Shown one piece after another: positions 19,670 to 28,284 of a DNA stretch of 64,000 nt. The notes beneath the pieces were generated by a model. It was given only the letters and a program-made list of their open reading frames with translations. It had not been told where the DNA came from and did no database searches. A program made the position numbers and the translations under genes. Each line of letters begins with the position of its first letter. Within the stretch, counting starts at the first letter, position 1. The DNA comes from Duganella guangzhouensis (GTDB taxonomy: Bacteria; Pseudomonadota; Gammaproteobacteria; Burkholderiales; Burkholderiaceae_D), in assembly GCF_009674535.1 (NCBI RefSeq), contig NZ_WKJK01000006.1, positions 186,001-250,000 on the forward strand, written 5' to 3'.

Positions 19670-20359
19670 TTACTCCTCTTCGAGGTCCGACTTCGCCGCC
19701 CGCATCCATTCCACCAGCGGGTAGGCGTCTTTCAGGCCGGCGGCCAGGATCGGCACCAGCTTTTCCGGCTGGTTCAGCGGCAGGTCGATCTCGGTCCACA
19801 CGAAGAAACTCTTCAGCTTGATGTATTCGATGTGCTCATGCTCGGGATCGAAGCCTTTCGGCGGCCGCAGCAGCTTGCCTTCGTTCTGGATGTCGCCATA
19901 GGTCGCCACCAGCTTTTTGTTCTTCAGCACTTTGCGGAAGCCGGCCGCGTCGTCGACCATGTGCTGGCGCAGCGCTTTCAGCCGATGCGGCGGCGGCATG
20001 TATTCGCCGGCGCCAAACAGCATGCGGCCGGTGCCGTCGATCTGCATATAGTAGGTCGGCCCGCCGGCCTTGCTCGGACGGCGCATGTCGTTCGGCGCCA
20101 CCGCCGCCGAAAAGCGCGTCTTGTACGGGCTCTTGTCATGCGCGAAGCGGACGTCGCGGTTGATGCGGAACATGGCTTTCTTCGGATTGCTGAACTTGAC
20201 CTGGGGGTCGAACTTGCCCAGCTCGGCAATCATCTGGGTCACCACTTGCAGGAATTCCTCGCGCAGGATGTCGTAGCGCGGCTTGTTCATGATGAACCAC
20301 GGACGGTTGTTGTTGTCCGCCAGTTCGCGCAGGTATTGGGTCAAATCTCGCAGATGCAT
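19670..20359 (-). CDS. DUF2461 domain-containing protein
   Basis: Cytoplasmic protein of unknown function. 229 residues, the normal size for DUF2461. Family segments are clear: YLRELADNNNRPWFIMNKPRYD (split, about 9-30), FRINRDVRFAHDKSPYKT (about 63-80) and the YYMQIDGTGRMLFGAGEYMP region (about 103-122). Downstream of an HtrA-type protease on the same strand with an 8-bp gap, so probably co-transcribed. Confidence 0.9.
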   Translation of the reverse strand: MHLRDLTQYLRELADNNNRPWFIMNKPRYDILREEFLQVVTQMIAELGKFDPQVKFSNPKKAMFRINRDVRFAHDKSPYKTRFSAAVAPNDMRRPSKAGGPTYYMQIDGTGRMLFGAGEYMPPPHRLKALRQHMVDDAAGFRKVLKNKKLVATYGDIQNEGKLLRPPKGFDPEHEHIEYIKLKSFFVWTEIDLPLNQPEKLVPILAAGLKDAYPLVEWMRAAKSDLEEE

Positions 20360-20367
20360 TGCTTTCC

Positions 20368-21528
20368 TTATTTGGCGTTGGCCGGCCGCTTGCCGACCGT
20401 GATGTCCAGCGTGGTTTCCTTGTTTTTGCGCAGGACCGTCATTTTAGCTTTTCCGCCGGGACTCAGCTGGGCGATGAGGTTGAGCATGCTGTTGGTGTCG
20501 GCCACCGCTTTGCCGTCCACCGACAGCAAAATATCACCGGGCTTGATGCCGCCCTTGTCGGCCGGGCCGTTGCGCACCACGCCGGCGATGATGGCGCCGC
20601 TCTGGCGCGACAGGCCGAAACTGGCCGCCAGCTCGGGCGTGATTTCCTGGCTCTCGACGCCGATCCAGCCGCGCACCACGTGGCCGGTCTTGATGATGGC
20701 TTCCATCACGTTCTTGGCGGTCGAGACCGGAATCGCGAAGCCGATGCCGACCGAGCCGCCGGTCTGCGAATAAATCGCCGAGTTGATGCCCAACAGATTG
20801 CCGTTGGCGTCGACCAGCGCGCCGCCCGAGTTGCCAAAGTTGATCGCGGCGTCGGTCTGGATGAAATTCTCGAAATGATTGATGTGCAGGTTGTTGCGCC
20901 CCAGCGCGGAGATGATGCCCATGGTCACGGTCTGGCCGACGCCAAACGGGTTGCCGATCGCCAGCACCACGTCGCCCACCTGGGCCTGCTCGGCCTGGCC
21001 CAGCACGATCACCGGCAGCTTGTCGAGCGTGATCTTGATGACCGCCAGGTCGGTCTCCGGATCGGTGCCGACCAGCTTGGCGGCGGCCTTGCGGCCATCG
21101 GCCAGCACCACCTCGATTTCATCGGCGGCCTCGACCACGTGGTTGTTGGTCAGGATATAGCCCTCGCCGGACACGATGACGCCCGAGCCCAGGCTGGACT
21201 CGTCATCGTCGCTGTCCTCGCGCTCGCCGAAGAATTTTTTGAAGAAGGGATCGCGCAGCAGCGGATGCTTGCCGCGCTTCGGGCGTTTGCTGGTGATGAT
21301 GTTGACCACCGCCGGCATGGCGCGCGCCGCCGCCGTCCGGTACGAGCCCACCGCCGACACCGGCGGCTTGGCCGGCCCGGCCTCCAGCATCGCCGCCGGA
21401 TGGTCGCTGGTGCCCATTTGCTGGACGCGCACCGGTGCCGGGCGCTCGTGGCCCACCGCCGTGTAAACGAAATACAGTGCCAATACGACGGTCACCGTTT
21501 GCGCAAACAATAACCACAGTCGTCGCAT
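20368..21528 (-). CDS. HtrA/DegS-type membrane-anchored serine protease
   Basis: Periplasmic S1C protease. 386 residues: N-terminal TM anchor (about 5-25) without a clear cleavage site, trypsin-like domain with the triad His in TNNHVVEA, Asp in DPETDLAVIKI and Ser in NFGNSGGALVD, and one C-terminal PDZ domain (about 285-375). A single PDZ plus an anchor fits DegS or AlgW, the site-1 protease of the sigma-E pathway, better than two-PDZ DegP. A charged loop (EDSDDDESSLGSG) precedes the catalytic core. Confidence 0.93.
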   Translation of the reverse strand: MRRLWLLFAQTVTVVLALYFVYTAVGHERPAPVRVQQMGTSDHPAAMLEAGPAKPPVSAVGSYRTAAARAMPAVVNIITSKRPKRGKHPLLRDPFFKKFFGEREDSDDDESSLGSGVIVSGEGYILTNNHVVEAADEIEVVLADGRKAAAKLVGTDPETDLAVIKITLDKLPVIVLGQAEQAQVGDVVLAIGNPFGVGQTVTMGIISALGRNNLHINHFENFIQTDAAINFGNSGGALVDANGNLLGINSAIYSQTGGSVGIGFAIPVSTAKNVMEAIIKTGHVVRGWIGVESQEITPELAASFGLSRQSGAIIAGVVRNGPADKGGIKPGDILLSVDGKAVADTNSMLNLIAQLSPGGKAKMTVLRKNKETTLDITVGKRPANAK

Positions 21529-21542
21529 CGCAAGTCCAGCCC

Positions 21543-21559
21543 GCCGCCTCGCAGGCGGC
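21543..21559 (-). promoter_or_regulatory. Stem-loop between mscL and the HtrA-type gene
   Basis: Perfect 7-bp stem GCCGCCT/AGGCGGC with a 3-nt loop in the 36-bp gap. No T-tract follows on the minus strand, so attenuation or mRNA protection is more likely than strong termination. Confidence 0.3.
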
Positions 21560-21564
21560 TTCAG

Positions 21565-22002
21565 TTATTTTTTCAGAGAATCGCGGATTTCCCGCAGCAG
21601 CACGATATCTTCCGGCGGTGGTGGCGGTGGCGCGGCCGCAGCCGCGGCCTCGTCCTTTTTCTGTCCCAAGGTACGCGCCTTGTTCATCAGGCGCACCATC
21701 TGGAAGATCACAAACGCCAGGATGATGAAGTTCAGCAAGATGGTAGCAAAATTCCCGTAGGCGAACACGGCGCCCAGTTTTTTCGCTTCCGCCAGGCTCA
21801 GATTGGCGGCCTGGCCATTCAACGGCAGGTAGTAGTTGGCGAAGTCGAGCCCGCCAAACAGCTTGCCGATCGGCGGCATGATGATGTCCGCCACCAGCGA
21901 ATCGACGATCTTGCCGAAGGCGCCGCCGATGATGACACCGACCGCCAGATCGACCACATTGCCCTTCATCGCGAATTCTTTAAATTCCTGCATCATTGCC
22001 AT
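21565..22002 (-). CDS. mscL: Large-conductance mechanosensitive channel MscL
   Basis: Homopentameric inner-membrane channel that vents solutes on hypo-osmotic shock. 145 residues from [28 protein letters not shown]1 is about 15-45, TM2 about 78-105, and the C-terminal helix ends [10 protein letters not shown] after a run of Ala and Pro. A GAGG site 7 bp upstream supports this start over the ATG at 22038. Confidence 0.97.
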   Translation of the reverse strand: MAMMQEFKEFAMKGNVVDLAVGVIIGGAFGKIVDSLVADIIMPPIGKLFGGLDFANYYLPLNGQAANLSLAEAKKLGAVFAYGNFATILLNFIILAFVIFQMVRLMNKARTLGQKKDEAAAAAAPPPPPPEDIVLLREIRDSLKK

Positions 22003-22124
22003 TTTTTTACCCTCGCTGGTGTGGCCATTTGTGAACAAAACCGCGCTTGGATCATACTATTTTTTCAATTGGATTCCAAACACGCTTGCTGTTTACGCAT
22101 TTACAAGCCGAATTACGCTATAAA

Positions 22125-22138
22125 TTGACCTACATCAA
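22125..22138. promoter_or_regulatory. FNR/Anr-type box upstream of petABC
   Basis: TTGACCTACATCAA matches the FNR/Anr consensus TTGAT-N4-ATCAA at 9 of 10 defined positions. A TATTAT hexamer at 22162-22167 would set a start site near 22173, putting the box centre about 41.5 bp upstream, the class II activator position. A TATAAA at 22119-22124 just before the box gives an alternative promoter that the box would occlude. The remaining 22003-22344 spacer also holds the divergent mscL promoter region. Confidence 0.55.
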
Positions 22139-22344
22139 TTTATGCTCATCGCCCTAACCCCTATTATCGCTGCGGGGACGGTGTTACAGACGGCCAAAAC
22201 TTGGGAATCGGGCAACGTTGGTGTTAAGAGTTGCATGACGCACAGCTTATAAGGTAAGGTGCTTTGGATTTCATGCCTCACCAAGTTTTCAGTTGGTACA
22301 CAGTTCTCAAGATTTTGTTCGCACTTTGACTGATTGGGGTTTGT

Positions 22345-22953
22345 ATGAGTAACGAAAAGCAGGTCGATTCTGGCCGCCGCGGATTGCTGGTCGCGACGGG
22401 CGCAGCCGGCGGGGTGGTGGGTCTGGCCACCGCTGGCGCATTGGTAAGTACCTTCCAGCCATCGGAACGCGCCAAGGCCGCCGGCGCACCGGTCGAAGTA
22501 GATATCTCCACCCTCAACCCCGGTGAAATGAAAACCGTGGAATGGCGCGGCAAGCCGGTCTGGATCATCAAACGCACGCCCGAGATGATCGCCTCGCTGA
22601 AGAAGACCGACGGCAAAGTGGCCGACGCCGACTCGAAACGCAATCCCGACGAATTCACCCCCGAATACGCCCGCAACGAATGGCGCTCGCGCAAGCCCGA
22701 GCTCATGGTGGCGGTCGGCATCTGTACCCACCTGGGCTGCTCGCCCTCGTCCAAGTTCACCCCCGGCCCGCAGCCCTCGCTGCCGGACGACTGGGACGGT
22801 GGCTTCCTCTGCCCTTGCCATGGCTCGACTTTCGACATGGCTGGCCGTGTATTTAAGAACAAACCGGCACCGGACAATCTGCAAGTTCCGCGCTATATGT
22901 TTTTGAGCGACACCAAGCTGGTCATCGGTAAAGACGAGAAAGGCGAGGCATAA
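22345..22953 (+). CDS. petA: Ubiquinol-cytochrome c reductase iron-sulfur subunit
   Basis: Rieske protein of the bc1 complex, passing electrons from ubiquinol to cytochrome c1. 202 residues. A Tat-like N-terminus (SGRRGLLVATGAAGG) forms the single TM anchor. The 2Fe-2S ligands are in CTHLGC and CPCHGSTF. The linker AAGAPVEVDIS precedes the globular domain. petB begins 1 bp after the stop. Confidence 0.97.
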   Translation: MSNEKQVDSGRRGLLVATGAAGGVVGLATAGALVSTFQPSERAKAAGAPVEVDISTLNPGEMKTVEWRGKPVWIIKRTPEMIASLKKTDGKVADADSKRNPDEFTPEYARNEWRSRKPELMVAVGICTHLGCSPSSKFTPGPQPSLPDDWDGGFLCPCHGSTFDMAGRVFKNKPAPDNLQVPRYMFLSDTKLVIGKDEKGEA

Positions 22954-22954
22954 G

Positions 22955-24367
22955 ATGGGGGCGTTCAAGGAGACCAAATTCCCGGCCGATGCACCGGCCG
23001 TTCAAAAAGCAGTGGGCTGGATCGATGACCGCTTCCCGCTCACCAAGCTGTGGAATGATCAATGGGGTAAATACTACGCCCCGAAAAACTTCAATTTCTG
23101 GTACATCTTCGGCTCGCTGGCGATGCTGGTGCTGGTGCTGCAAATCGTCACCGGCATCTTCCTGACCATGCACTACAAGCCGGACGCCACGCTGGCCTTC
23201 GGCTCGGTCGAATACATCATGCGCGAAGTGCCGTGGGGCTGGCTGGTGCGGTATATGCACTCGACCGGCGCCTCGTCGTTCTTCATCATCGTCTACCTGC
23301 ATATGACGCGCGGCCTGCTGTACGGCTCGTATCGCAAACCACGCGAGCTGATCTGGCTGTTCGGCTTCGCCATCTTCCTGTGCCTGATGGCCGAAGCCTT
23401 CTTCGGCTACCTGCTGCCGTGGGGCCAGATGTCGTACTGGGGCGCGCAGGTGATCGTCAACCTGTTCGGCGCGATTCCGCTGATCGGCCCCGACCTGTCG
23501 CTGTGGATCCGCGGCGACTACGTGGTGTCCGATGCCACCCTGAACCGCTTCTTCGCCTTCCACGTGATCGCGATTCCGCTGGTGCTGCTGGGCCTGGTGG
23601 CGGCGCACTTGATCGCGCTGCATGAAATCGGTTCGAGCAACCCGGACGGCATCGAAGTGAAGGAAAACCTGGGCGCCGACGGCCACCCGGTCGATTCCAT
23701 CCCTTCCCATCCGTACTACACGGTGCACGATCTGTTCGGCGTCTCGGTATTCCTGCTGATCTTCAGCGCGGTGGTATTCTTCGCGCCGGAAATGGGCGGC
23801 TACTTCCTGGAGTACAACAACTTCCTGCCGGGCGACTCGCTGAAGACCCCGCTGCACATCGCGCCGACCTGGTATTTCACCGCGTTCTACTCGGTGCTGC
23901 GCGCCACCACCGCCGACTTCATGTGGGTGCTGATGTTCTTCGTGGCCGGCTATGTGGTGTTCGTGTGGCTCAAGTCGCGGCTGGCGCGCAGCATCAAGAC
24001 CGTGATCGCGGTGGTGGCGTTGCTGGCCATCGTCGGCATGCTGCCGCAGGTGCTGGACGCCAAGTTCTGGGGCGTGGTGTTCTTCGGCTCGTCGGTGGTG
24101 ATCCTGGCCTTCCTGCCCTGGCTGGACAAGTCGCCGGTCAAATCGATCCGCTACCGCCCAAGCTGGCACAAATATGTGTACGCGGTGTTCTTCCTGTCGT
24201 TCCTGACCCTGGGCTACCTGGGCACGCTGCCGCCCACCGAGGGCCGTACCATTGTTTCGCAAGTATGCACCCTGCTGTACTTTAGTTTCTTCCTGTTCAT
24301 GCCATGGTGGAGCGCCATGGGCACGTTCAAGAAGGTCCCGGACCGCGTGGTCTACCACGGCCATTGA
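22955..24367 (+). CDS. petB: Cytochrome b subunit of the bc1 complex
   Basis: Membrane core of the bc1 complex carrying hemes bL and bH and both quinone sites. 470 residues with about eight to nine TM segments. Recognisable parts: QIVTGIFLTMHYKPD near 63-77, the His-bearing MHSTGASSFFIIVYLHMTRG (residues about 102-121) and the Qo motif form PDNFLPGD-like (NNFLPGDSLKTPLHIAPTWYF, about 288-308). The protein is longer than mitochondrial cytochrome b through C-terminal helices. Confidence 0.97.
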   Translation: MGAFKETKFPADAPAVQKAVGWIDDRFPLTKLWNDQWGKYYAPKNFNFWYIFGSLAMLVLVLQIVTGIFLTMHYKPDATLAFGSVEYIMREVPWGWLVRYMHSTGASSFFIIVYLHMTRGLLYGSYRKPRELIWLFGFAIFLCLMAEAFFGYLLPWGQMSYWGAQVIVNLFGAIPLIGPDLSLWIRGDYVVSDATLNRFFAFHVIAIPLVLLGLVAAHLIALHEIGSSNPDGIEVKENLGADGHPVDSIPSHPYYTVHDLFGVSVFLLIFSAVVFFAPEMGGYFLEYNNFLPGDSLKTPLHIAPTWYFTAFYSVLRATTADFMWVLMFFVAGYVVFVWLKSRLARSIKTVIAVVALLAIVGMLPQVLDAKFWGVVFFGSSVVILAFLPWLDKSPVKSIRYRPSWHKYVYAVFFLSFLTLGYLGTLPPTEGRTIVSQVCTLLYFSFFLFMPWWSAMGTFKKVPDRVVYHGH

Positions 24368-24393
24368 TCGCTAAAGTATATAAAGGACAACAC

Positions 24394-25158
24394 ATGAACT
24401 TCCCGAAACGATTGCTTGCTATTTTGACATTGTTACCCGGCCTGGCCTTCGCCAACGAGGGCGGCGTGGCGCTGGACAAGGCGCCGGACCGCTCCAACGA
24501 CATGGCGGCGCTGCAGCGCGGCGCCAAATTGTTCGTCAATTACTGTCTTAACTGTCATAATGCGTCCTCCATGCGCTACAACCGCCTGCGTGACCTGGGG
24601 TTGAGCGAGGAGCAGATCAAGGCCAATCTGCTGTTTACCGGTGAAAAAGTCGGCGAAATGATGACCACCACCCTGAATCCGAAGGATGCGAAAGCATGGT
24701 TCGGCGTGGTGCCGCCCGACCTGTCGGTGATCCAGCGCGCGAAAGCGTCTGGCGCCGGCAGCGGCAGCGATTACCTGTACACCTATCTGCGCACTTTCTA
24801 CAAGGACGACACCCGTCCCACCGGCTGGAACAACCTGGTGCTGAACAACGCGGCGATGCCGCATGTGTTGTGGGAATTGCAAGGCGTACAGAAAATTGTC
24901 ATGAAAGAAGTCGCCGATCCGCACGAACACGGCAAAATGACGCACGAGTTTGCTGGATTTGAGCAGGTCGTTCCGGGTAAACTAGACAAGATAGGCTTTG
25001 ACAACGCCGTGGCCGACCTGGTCGGCTACATGGAATGGATGGCGGAACCTGCTGCGCAGACCCGCAAAAAGCTGGGCGCCGTGGTCGTGTTGTTCATGGC
25101 CGTGTTCGCCCTTCTGGCATGGCGCTTGAATGCGTCGTTCTGGAAAGAAGTGAAATAG
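24394..25158 (+). CDS. petC: Cytochrome c1
   Basis: Membrane-anchored periplasmic cytochrome of the bc1 complex. 254 residues from MNFPKRLLAILTLLPGLAFA, which is a signal peptide; AAAGGA lies just upstream. The heme site is CLNCH near residue 52; the distal Met is probably in NNAAMPHVLWE. A C-terminal TM (VVVLFMAVFALLAWRL, about 228-243) anchors it. The frame is open upstream into petB without homology. Confidence 0.96.
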   Translation: MNFPKRLLAILTLLPGLAFANEGGVALDKAPDRSNDMAALQRGAKLFVNYCLNCHNASSMRYNRLRDLGLSEEQIKANLLFTGEKVGEMMTTTLNPKDAKAWFGVVPPDLSVIQRAKASGAGSGSDYLYTYLRTFYKDDTRPTGWNNLVLNNAAMPHVLWELQGVQKIVMKEVADPHEHGKMTHEFAGFEQVVPGKLDKIGFDNAVADLVGYMEWMAEPAAQTRKKLGAVVVLFMAVFALLAWRLNASFWKEVK

Positions 25159-25163
25159 ACGAG

Positions 25164-25190
25164 AGCGCCGGCTGGTACGGCGCTTGTTTT
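25164..25190 (+). terminator. Rho-independent terminator after petABC
   Basis: Stem AGCGCCG/CGGCGCT with a 7-nt loop followed by TGTTTT, 6 bp after the petC stop. Confidence 0.7.
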
Positions 25191-25270
25191 GCGAAGCCCG
25201 CATTGACGGGCCGATATGGGGTGATCCGTTCGCGGCCCACCCCCTTTTGTTCTTCTAAGGAACGATAAAC

Positions 25271-25882
25271 ATGATGGTTCTCTACTCGGGCACGACCTGC
25301 CCATTTTCGCAACGCTGCCGCCTGGTCCTGTTTGAAAAAGGCATGGACTTCGAAGTGCGCGATGTCGACCTGTTCAACAAGCCGGAAGATATCTCGACCA
25401 TGAATCCGTATGGTCAGGTGCCGATTCTGGTCGAGCGTGAATTGATCCTGTACGAATCGAACATCATCAACGAGTACATCGACGAGCGTTTCCCGCACCC
25501 GCAACTGATGCCGGCCGACCCGCTGATGCGCGCCCGTGCCCGCCTGATGCTGTTCAACTTTGAAAAAGAACTGTTCGTCCACGTCCACACGCTGGAAAGC
25601 GAACGCGCCAAGGGCAACGACAAGAGCCACGACAAGGCACGCGCCGAAATCCGCGACCGCCTGACCACGCTGGCGCCGCTGTTCCTGAAGAACAAGTACA
25701 TGCTGGGCGACGAGTTCTCGATGCTGGACGTGGCGGTCGCACCGCTGCTGTGGCGTCTGGATCACTACGGCATCGAACTGTCGAAGACCGCCGCGCCGCT
25801 GATGAAGTACGCCGAGCGCATCTTCTCGCGTCCCGCCTACATCGAAGCGCTGACGCCGTCGGAAAAGGTCATGCGCCGTTAA
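25271..25882 (+). CDS. sspA: Stringent starvation protein A (GST-like)
   Basis: RNA-polymerase-associated GST-fold protein. 203 residues with an N-terminal thioredoxin-like half (SGTTCPFSQRCRLVLFEKGM, about 6-25; NPYGQVPILVERELIL, about 50-65) and an alpha-helical C-terminal half. AAGGA lies about 9 bp upstream. The petABC-sspA-sspB order is standard in betaproteobacteria. Confidence 0.95.
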   Translation: MMVLYSGTTCPFSQRCRLVLFEKGMDFEVRDVDLFNKPEDISTMNPYGQVPILVERELILYESNIINEYIDERFPHPQLMPADPLMRARARLMLFNFEKELFVHVHTLESERAKGNDKSHDKARAEIRDRLTTLAPLFLKNKYMLGDEFSMLDVAVAPLLWRLDHYGIELSKTAAPLMKYAERIFSRPAYIEALTPSEKVMRR

Positions 25883-25971
25883 TCGGACGCCGGCCGTTTA
25901 GTCGAAGTACTGCGGCACGTTTGCCGGCATTTGCCGGCGGCGCGCCGTGTTTTACCGCAGTCTGGAATCCC

Positions 25972-26460
25972 ATGTCTGAAATCTCAACCAAGCCCTACCT
26001 GCTGCGCGCCATCTATGAATGGTGCACGGACAGCGGCTACACGCCCTACCTCGCCGTCAAAGTCGACGCCAGCACCACGGTGCCGATGGAATACGTGAAA
26101 AAGGGTGAAATCGTGCTCAACATCAGCTTCGGCGCCACCTCCGGCCTGAAGATGGACAATGACAGCATCCGCTTCCACGCCCGCTTCGGCGGCGTCTCGC
26201 GCGAAATCTACATCCCGGTCGGCAACGTGATGGCGATTTACGCCAATGAAAATGGCCAGGGCATGGCGTTCGAGCCACAGCTGGGCCAACAGTCGGCACC
26301 AGCGGCCTCGGCGCCACTGGACGAGGCACCGGCACCGGTGCTGTCGGCGGTGCCGCCACCGGCCGCCATCGAGCCGAAAAGCGAGGCGCCAAGCGCGCCG
26401 GGCGACGGTGACGAGCCGCCCAAAAAGGGCGGCCGCCCCACCCTTACGCGTATTAAATAG
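25972..26460 (+). CDS. sspB: ClpXP protease specificity-enhancing factor SspB
   Basis: Adaptor that delivers ssrA-tagged proteins to ClpXP. 162 residues from MSEISTKPYLLRAIYEWCTD. The Sm-like fold (about 1-105) is followed by a Pro/Ala-rich linker and a C-terminal ClpX-binding tail GGRPTLTRIK, like the XB motif of known SspB. A GC-rich hairpin (25923-25938) lies in the 89-bp gap after sspA. Confidence 0.94.
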   Translation: MSEISTKPYLLRAIYEWCTDSGYTPYLAVKVDASTTVPMEYVKKGEIVLNISFGATSGLKMDNDSIRFHARFGGVSREIYIPVGNVMAIYANENGQGMAFEPQLGQQSAPAASAPLDEAPAPVLSAVPPPAAIEPKSEAPSAPGDGDEPPKKGGRPTLTRIK

Positions 26461-26462
26461 CG

Positions 26463-26468
26463 TATAAT
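26463..26468 (+). promoter_or_regulatory. -10 element of tRNA-Thr
   Basis: TATAAT starts 24 bp before the tRNA, immediately after the sspB stop. No good -35 is visible; the region upstream is the sspB 3' end. Confidence 0.5.
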
Positions 26469-26486
26469 TCGCCCCGTAAAAGTTAC

Positions 26487-26562
<76 letters not shown>

Positions 26563-26570
26563 GTAATATC

Positions 26571-26604
26571 AAGGGCTTACAGCAATGTAAGCCCTTTGTT
26601 TTTG
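26571..26604 (+). terminator. Terminator directly after tRNA-Thr, carried by element 1
   Basis: Perfect 11-bp stem AAGGGCTTACA/TGTAAGCCCTT, 4-nt loop, then TGTTTTTG. It starts 9 bp after the tRNA, inside the phage end, so it replaces the native tRNA terminator now lying at 49149. Confidence 0.85.
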
Positions 26605-26611
26605 GGCAGGT

Positions 26612-26637
26612 GTCAACCAACTGTCAACCGCGTCAAC
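26612..26637. repeat. GTCAAC direct repeats at left end of element 1 (possible integrase arm sites)
   Basis: Three GTCAAC copies at 26612, 26623 and 26632, overlapping the last codons of the integrase gene. The same word occurs twice near the other end (37673, 37684) with the same 11-bp spacing. Confidence 0.5.
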
Positions 26638-27623
26638 GGATTCAACATCTTGGCTTCTTGTAGATGGTCCGGGCTGAGGTGTGCGTAGATCATGGTTGTT
26701 TGCAGGCTTGAATGGCCGAGCACCTTTTGTAGCGCCAGAATGTTCCCGCCGTTCATCATGAAGTGGCTGGCAAAGGTGTGGCGCAGAACGTGCGTGAGCT
26801 GGCCGGGAAGCAGTTCGATACCAGATTCCTTTACCGCCATTCGGAACGCCCCAACCGAACTCTTGAAGATGCGGCCGGTTGCATCACGGCTACTCGTCTT
26901 GTGAAATTCTCGAACCTCTTCTGCAAGCTCATCGTCAATGGGGATCGAGCGGTTCTTGTCGGTCTTTGTTTGAGTGAAGTGAATCATGCCACTATGAAGC
27001 TGAGCAATGCGTAACGACTCAGCTTCGTTCCAACGTGCAGCGGAGGCAAGACACAGCTTTGTGATCAGAAGTGCATCACGGTCCGTCCGCTTTTCCAGTG
27101 CTGCCAGCAAGGCGCGAATTTCGCCGCCTGTGAGGTAGGACAGTTCACGCTCTGCGATTTTAAATTGACGCAGCCGAGCAAGCGGATTGTCAGCCGACCA
27201 AAATCCTAAACGAATCAGTTCGTTGAAGACCGCACGCAAGTAAGCGTGCTCGCGGTTGATCGTATTCCGTGCAACGCCCTCGGCCAAGCGGGCTGCTCGA
27301 TATGCAGCGAAGTGTTCCGATTTCAGCTGCTCCGCTATTGGATTTCCCAATGCTTCACAAACACGCAAAAGCGTGCTGTACGTCCTGCTATGACGAAGCT
27401 GAATTCCGTGATGGGACTGCCATAGTTCAATTAGCTCTGAAAGCTTTGTAAGGTTTTTTTTCGGCTTGATCCATTCTTCATTCTGCGCAACTTGGGTCTT
27501 GGCCCATGCTTCAAATTGCAATGCCTCCGCCTTTGTCATAAGCGTCTTACGGATACGCTTATGACCGCGCCCACCTGGCTGAATATCTACCAGCCATCCG
27601 TTCTCAGTTTTCTTTATTGTCAT
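26613..27623 (-). CDS. int: Tyrosine-type site-specific integrase
   Basis: Recombines the element at tRNA-Thr. 336 residues. The catalytic domain (about 165-330) shows the first Arg in AARWNEAESLR, HVLRHTFASHF (His-x-x-Arg), LGHSSLQTTMIYAHL (His and the nucleophile Tyr). An N-terminal arm-binding segment and a SAM-like core-binding domain (about 60-150) precede it. It lies 50 bp from the tRNA, facing it, and its start overlaps the upstream regulator by 20 bp. All catalytic residues are present, so activity is plausible. Confidence 0.95.
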   Translation of the reverse strand: MTIKKTENGWLVDIQPGGRGHKRIRKTLMTKAEALQFEAWAKTQVAQNEEWIKPKKNLTKLSELIELWQSHHGIQLRHSRTYSTLLRVCEALGNPIAEQLKSEHFAAYRAARLAEGVARNTINREHAYLRAVFNELIRLGFWSADNPLARLRQFKIAERELSYLTGGEIRALLAALEKRTDRDALLITKLCLASAARWNEAESLRIAQLHSGMIHFTQTKTDKNRSIPIDDELAEEVREFHKTSSRDATGRIFKSSVGAFRMAVKESGIELLPGQLTHVLRHTFASHFMMNGGNILALQKVLGHSSLQTTMIYAHLSPDHLQEAKMLNPLTRLTVG

Positions 27624-28140
27624 GCTCGTCGTCTAGCAAATAGGACGGTGTCTTTAGTTTGACCAGATCGTTAATGAGGCCGGCATCCTCGATTCCCGCC
27701 AGCGCCTGCTGTTCGGCATTGCGACCAATTTCAAGCTCCAGCAACCTTATTTCATCGTTGCGCTCACTCACACCGTCCATTTGCACATCTTGGTTCAGCT
27801 CGCAATGACGCCTCCAGCCGAGCATTGCACTGGCCAACTCCCAATATTCCTCAGCTTTCTTACGGCGCGCCCGACGCTTTTCGGGATAGGTCGCCTCGCC
27901 ACGGCTGCTGACGTGTCCATATTTCGCATCAGTGATTCCGGTCGCGATCCAAAATGCGAAGTGAGGCCATCGAGCACAGATTGCCTCGATCATGTCGCAC
28001 GTCGGCCGCTGCCGACCGTGCCAAAAGCTCTTCCAACTATTTGCGGATACTTTCGTGAGCTTTTCCAACTCGGCAAAACGCCCCCGCTCGTCCGTAACCA
28101 CCTCAATTACAGCCTTCAGCCTCGCTTGAATAGTGTCCAT
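27604..28140 (-). CDS. Probable phage regulator (XRE-like helix-turn-helix)
   Basis: 178 residues. The N-terminus (MDTIQARLKAVIEVVTDERG ... LEKLTKVSANSWKSFWHGRQRPTCDMIEAICARWPHFAFWI in pieces) reads like a divergent lambda-repressor-type HTH with helices near 20-70. The C-terminal half is charged and helical. It overlaps int by 20 bp and faces the excisionase/rep side across a spacer with an excellent promoter and repeated ACACAG words, as expected of a lysogeny switch. Not assignable to a named repressor family by eye. Confidence 0.6.
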   Translation of the reverse strand: MDTIQARLKAVIEVVTDERGRFAELEKLTKVSANSWKSFWHGRQRPTCDMIEAICARWPHFAFWIATGITDAKYGHVSSRGEATYPEKRRARRKKAEEYWELASAMLGWRRHCELNQDVQMDGVSERNDEIRLLELEIGRNAEQQALAGIEDAGLINDLVKLKTPSYLLDDEHDNKEN

Positions 28141-28183
28141 ATTTGACTCTCATTCAGTTAGAAATGTCGAGCATCGTATCAAA

Positions 28184-28264
28184 TTTACACAGCACAAGGT
28201 CAAAATTTATTGACAGCGTGCATTTCTGTGTTTATATTGCCGCAAATCAGTCAAATATACACAG
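28184..28264. promoter_or_regulatory. Repeated ACACAG operator-like words around the phage promoter
   Basis: TTTACACAG at 28184-28192, its inverse CTGTGTTTA at 28226-28234 and TATACACAG at 28256-28264. The middle one overlaps the -10 region of the promoter at 28210-28238. Candidate sites for the adjacent regulator. Confidence 0.5.
28210..28238 (+). promoter_or_regulatory. Sigma-70 promoter for excisionase/rep of element 1
   Basis: TTGACA (28210-28215), 17-bp spacer, TATATT (28233-28238). One mismatch in twelve. Directed at the 79-residue excisionase-like gene starting at 28285. Confidence 0.75.
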
Positions 28265-28284
28265 CTCTGAAAAAGGGATACACG

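Noticed and set aside
22922..24364. 480-codon ORF antisense to petB
   Set aside because: No domain character; petB is unambiguous on the other strand.
25923..25950. Terminator between sspA and sspB
   Set aside because: GCCGGC-ATTT-GCCGGC hairpin exists but the following T run is short and displaced; could equally be incidental in GC-rich DNA.
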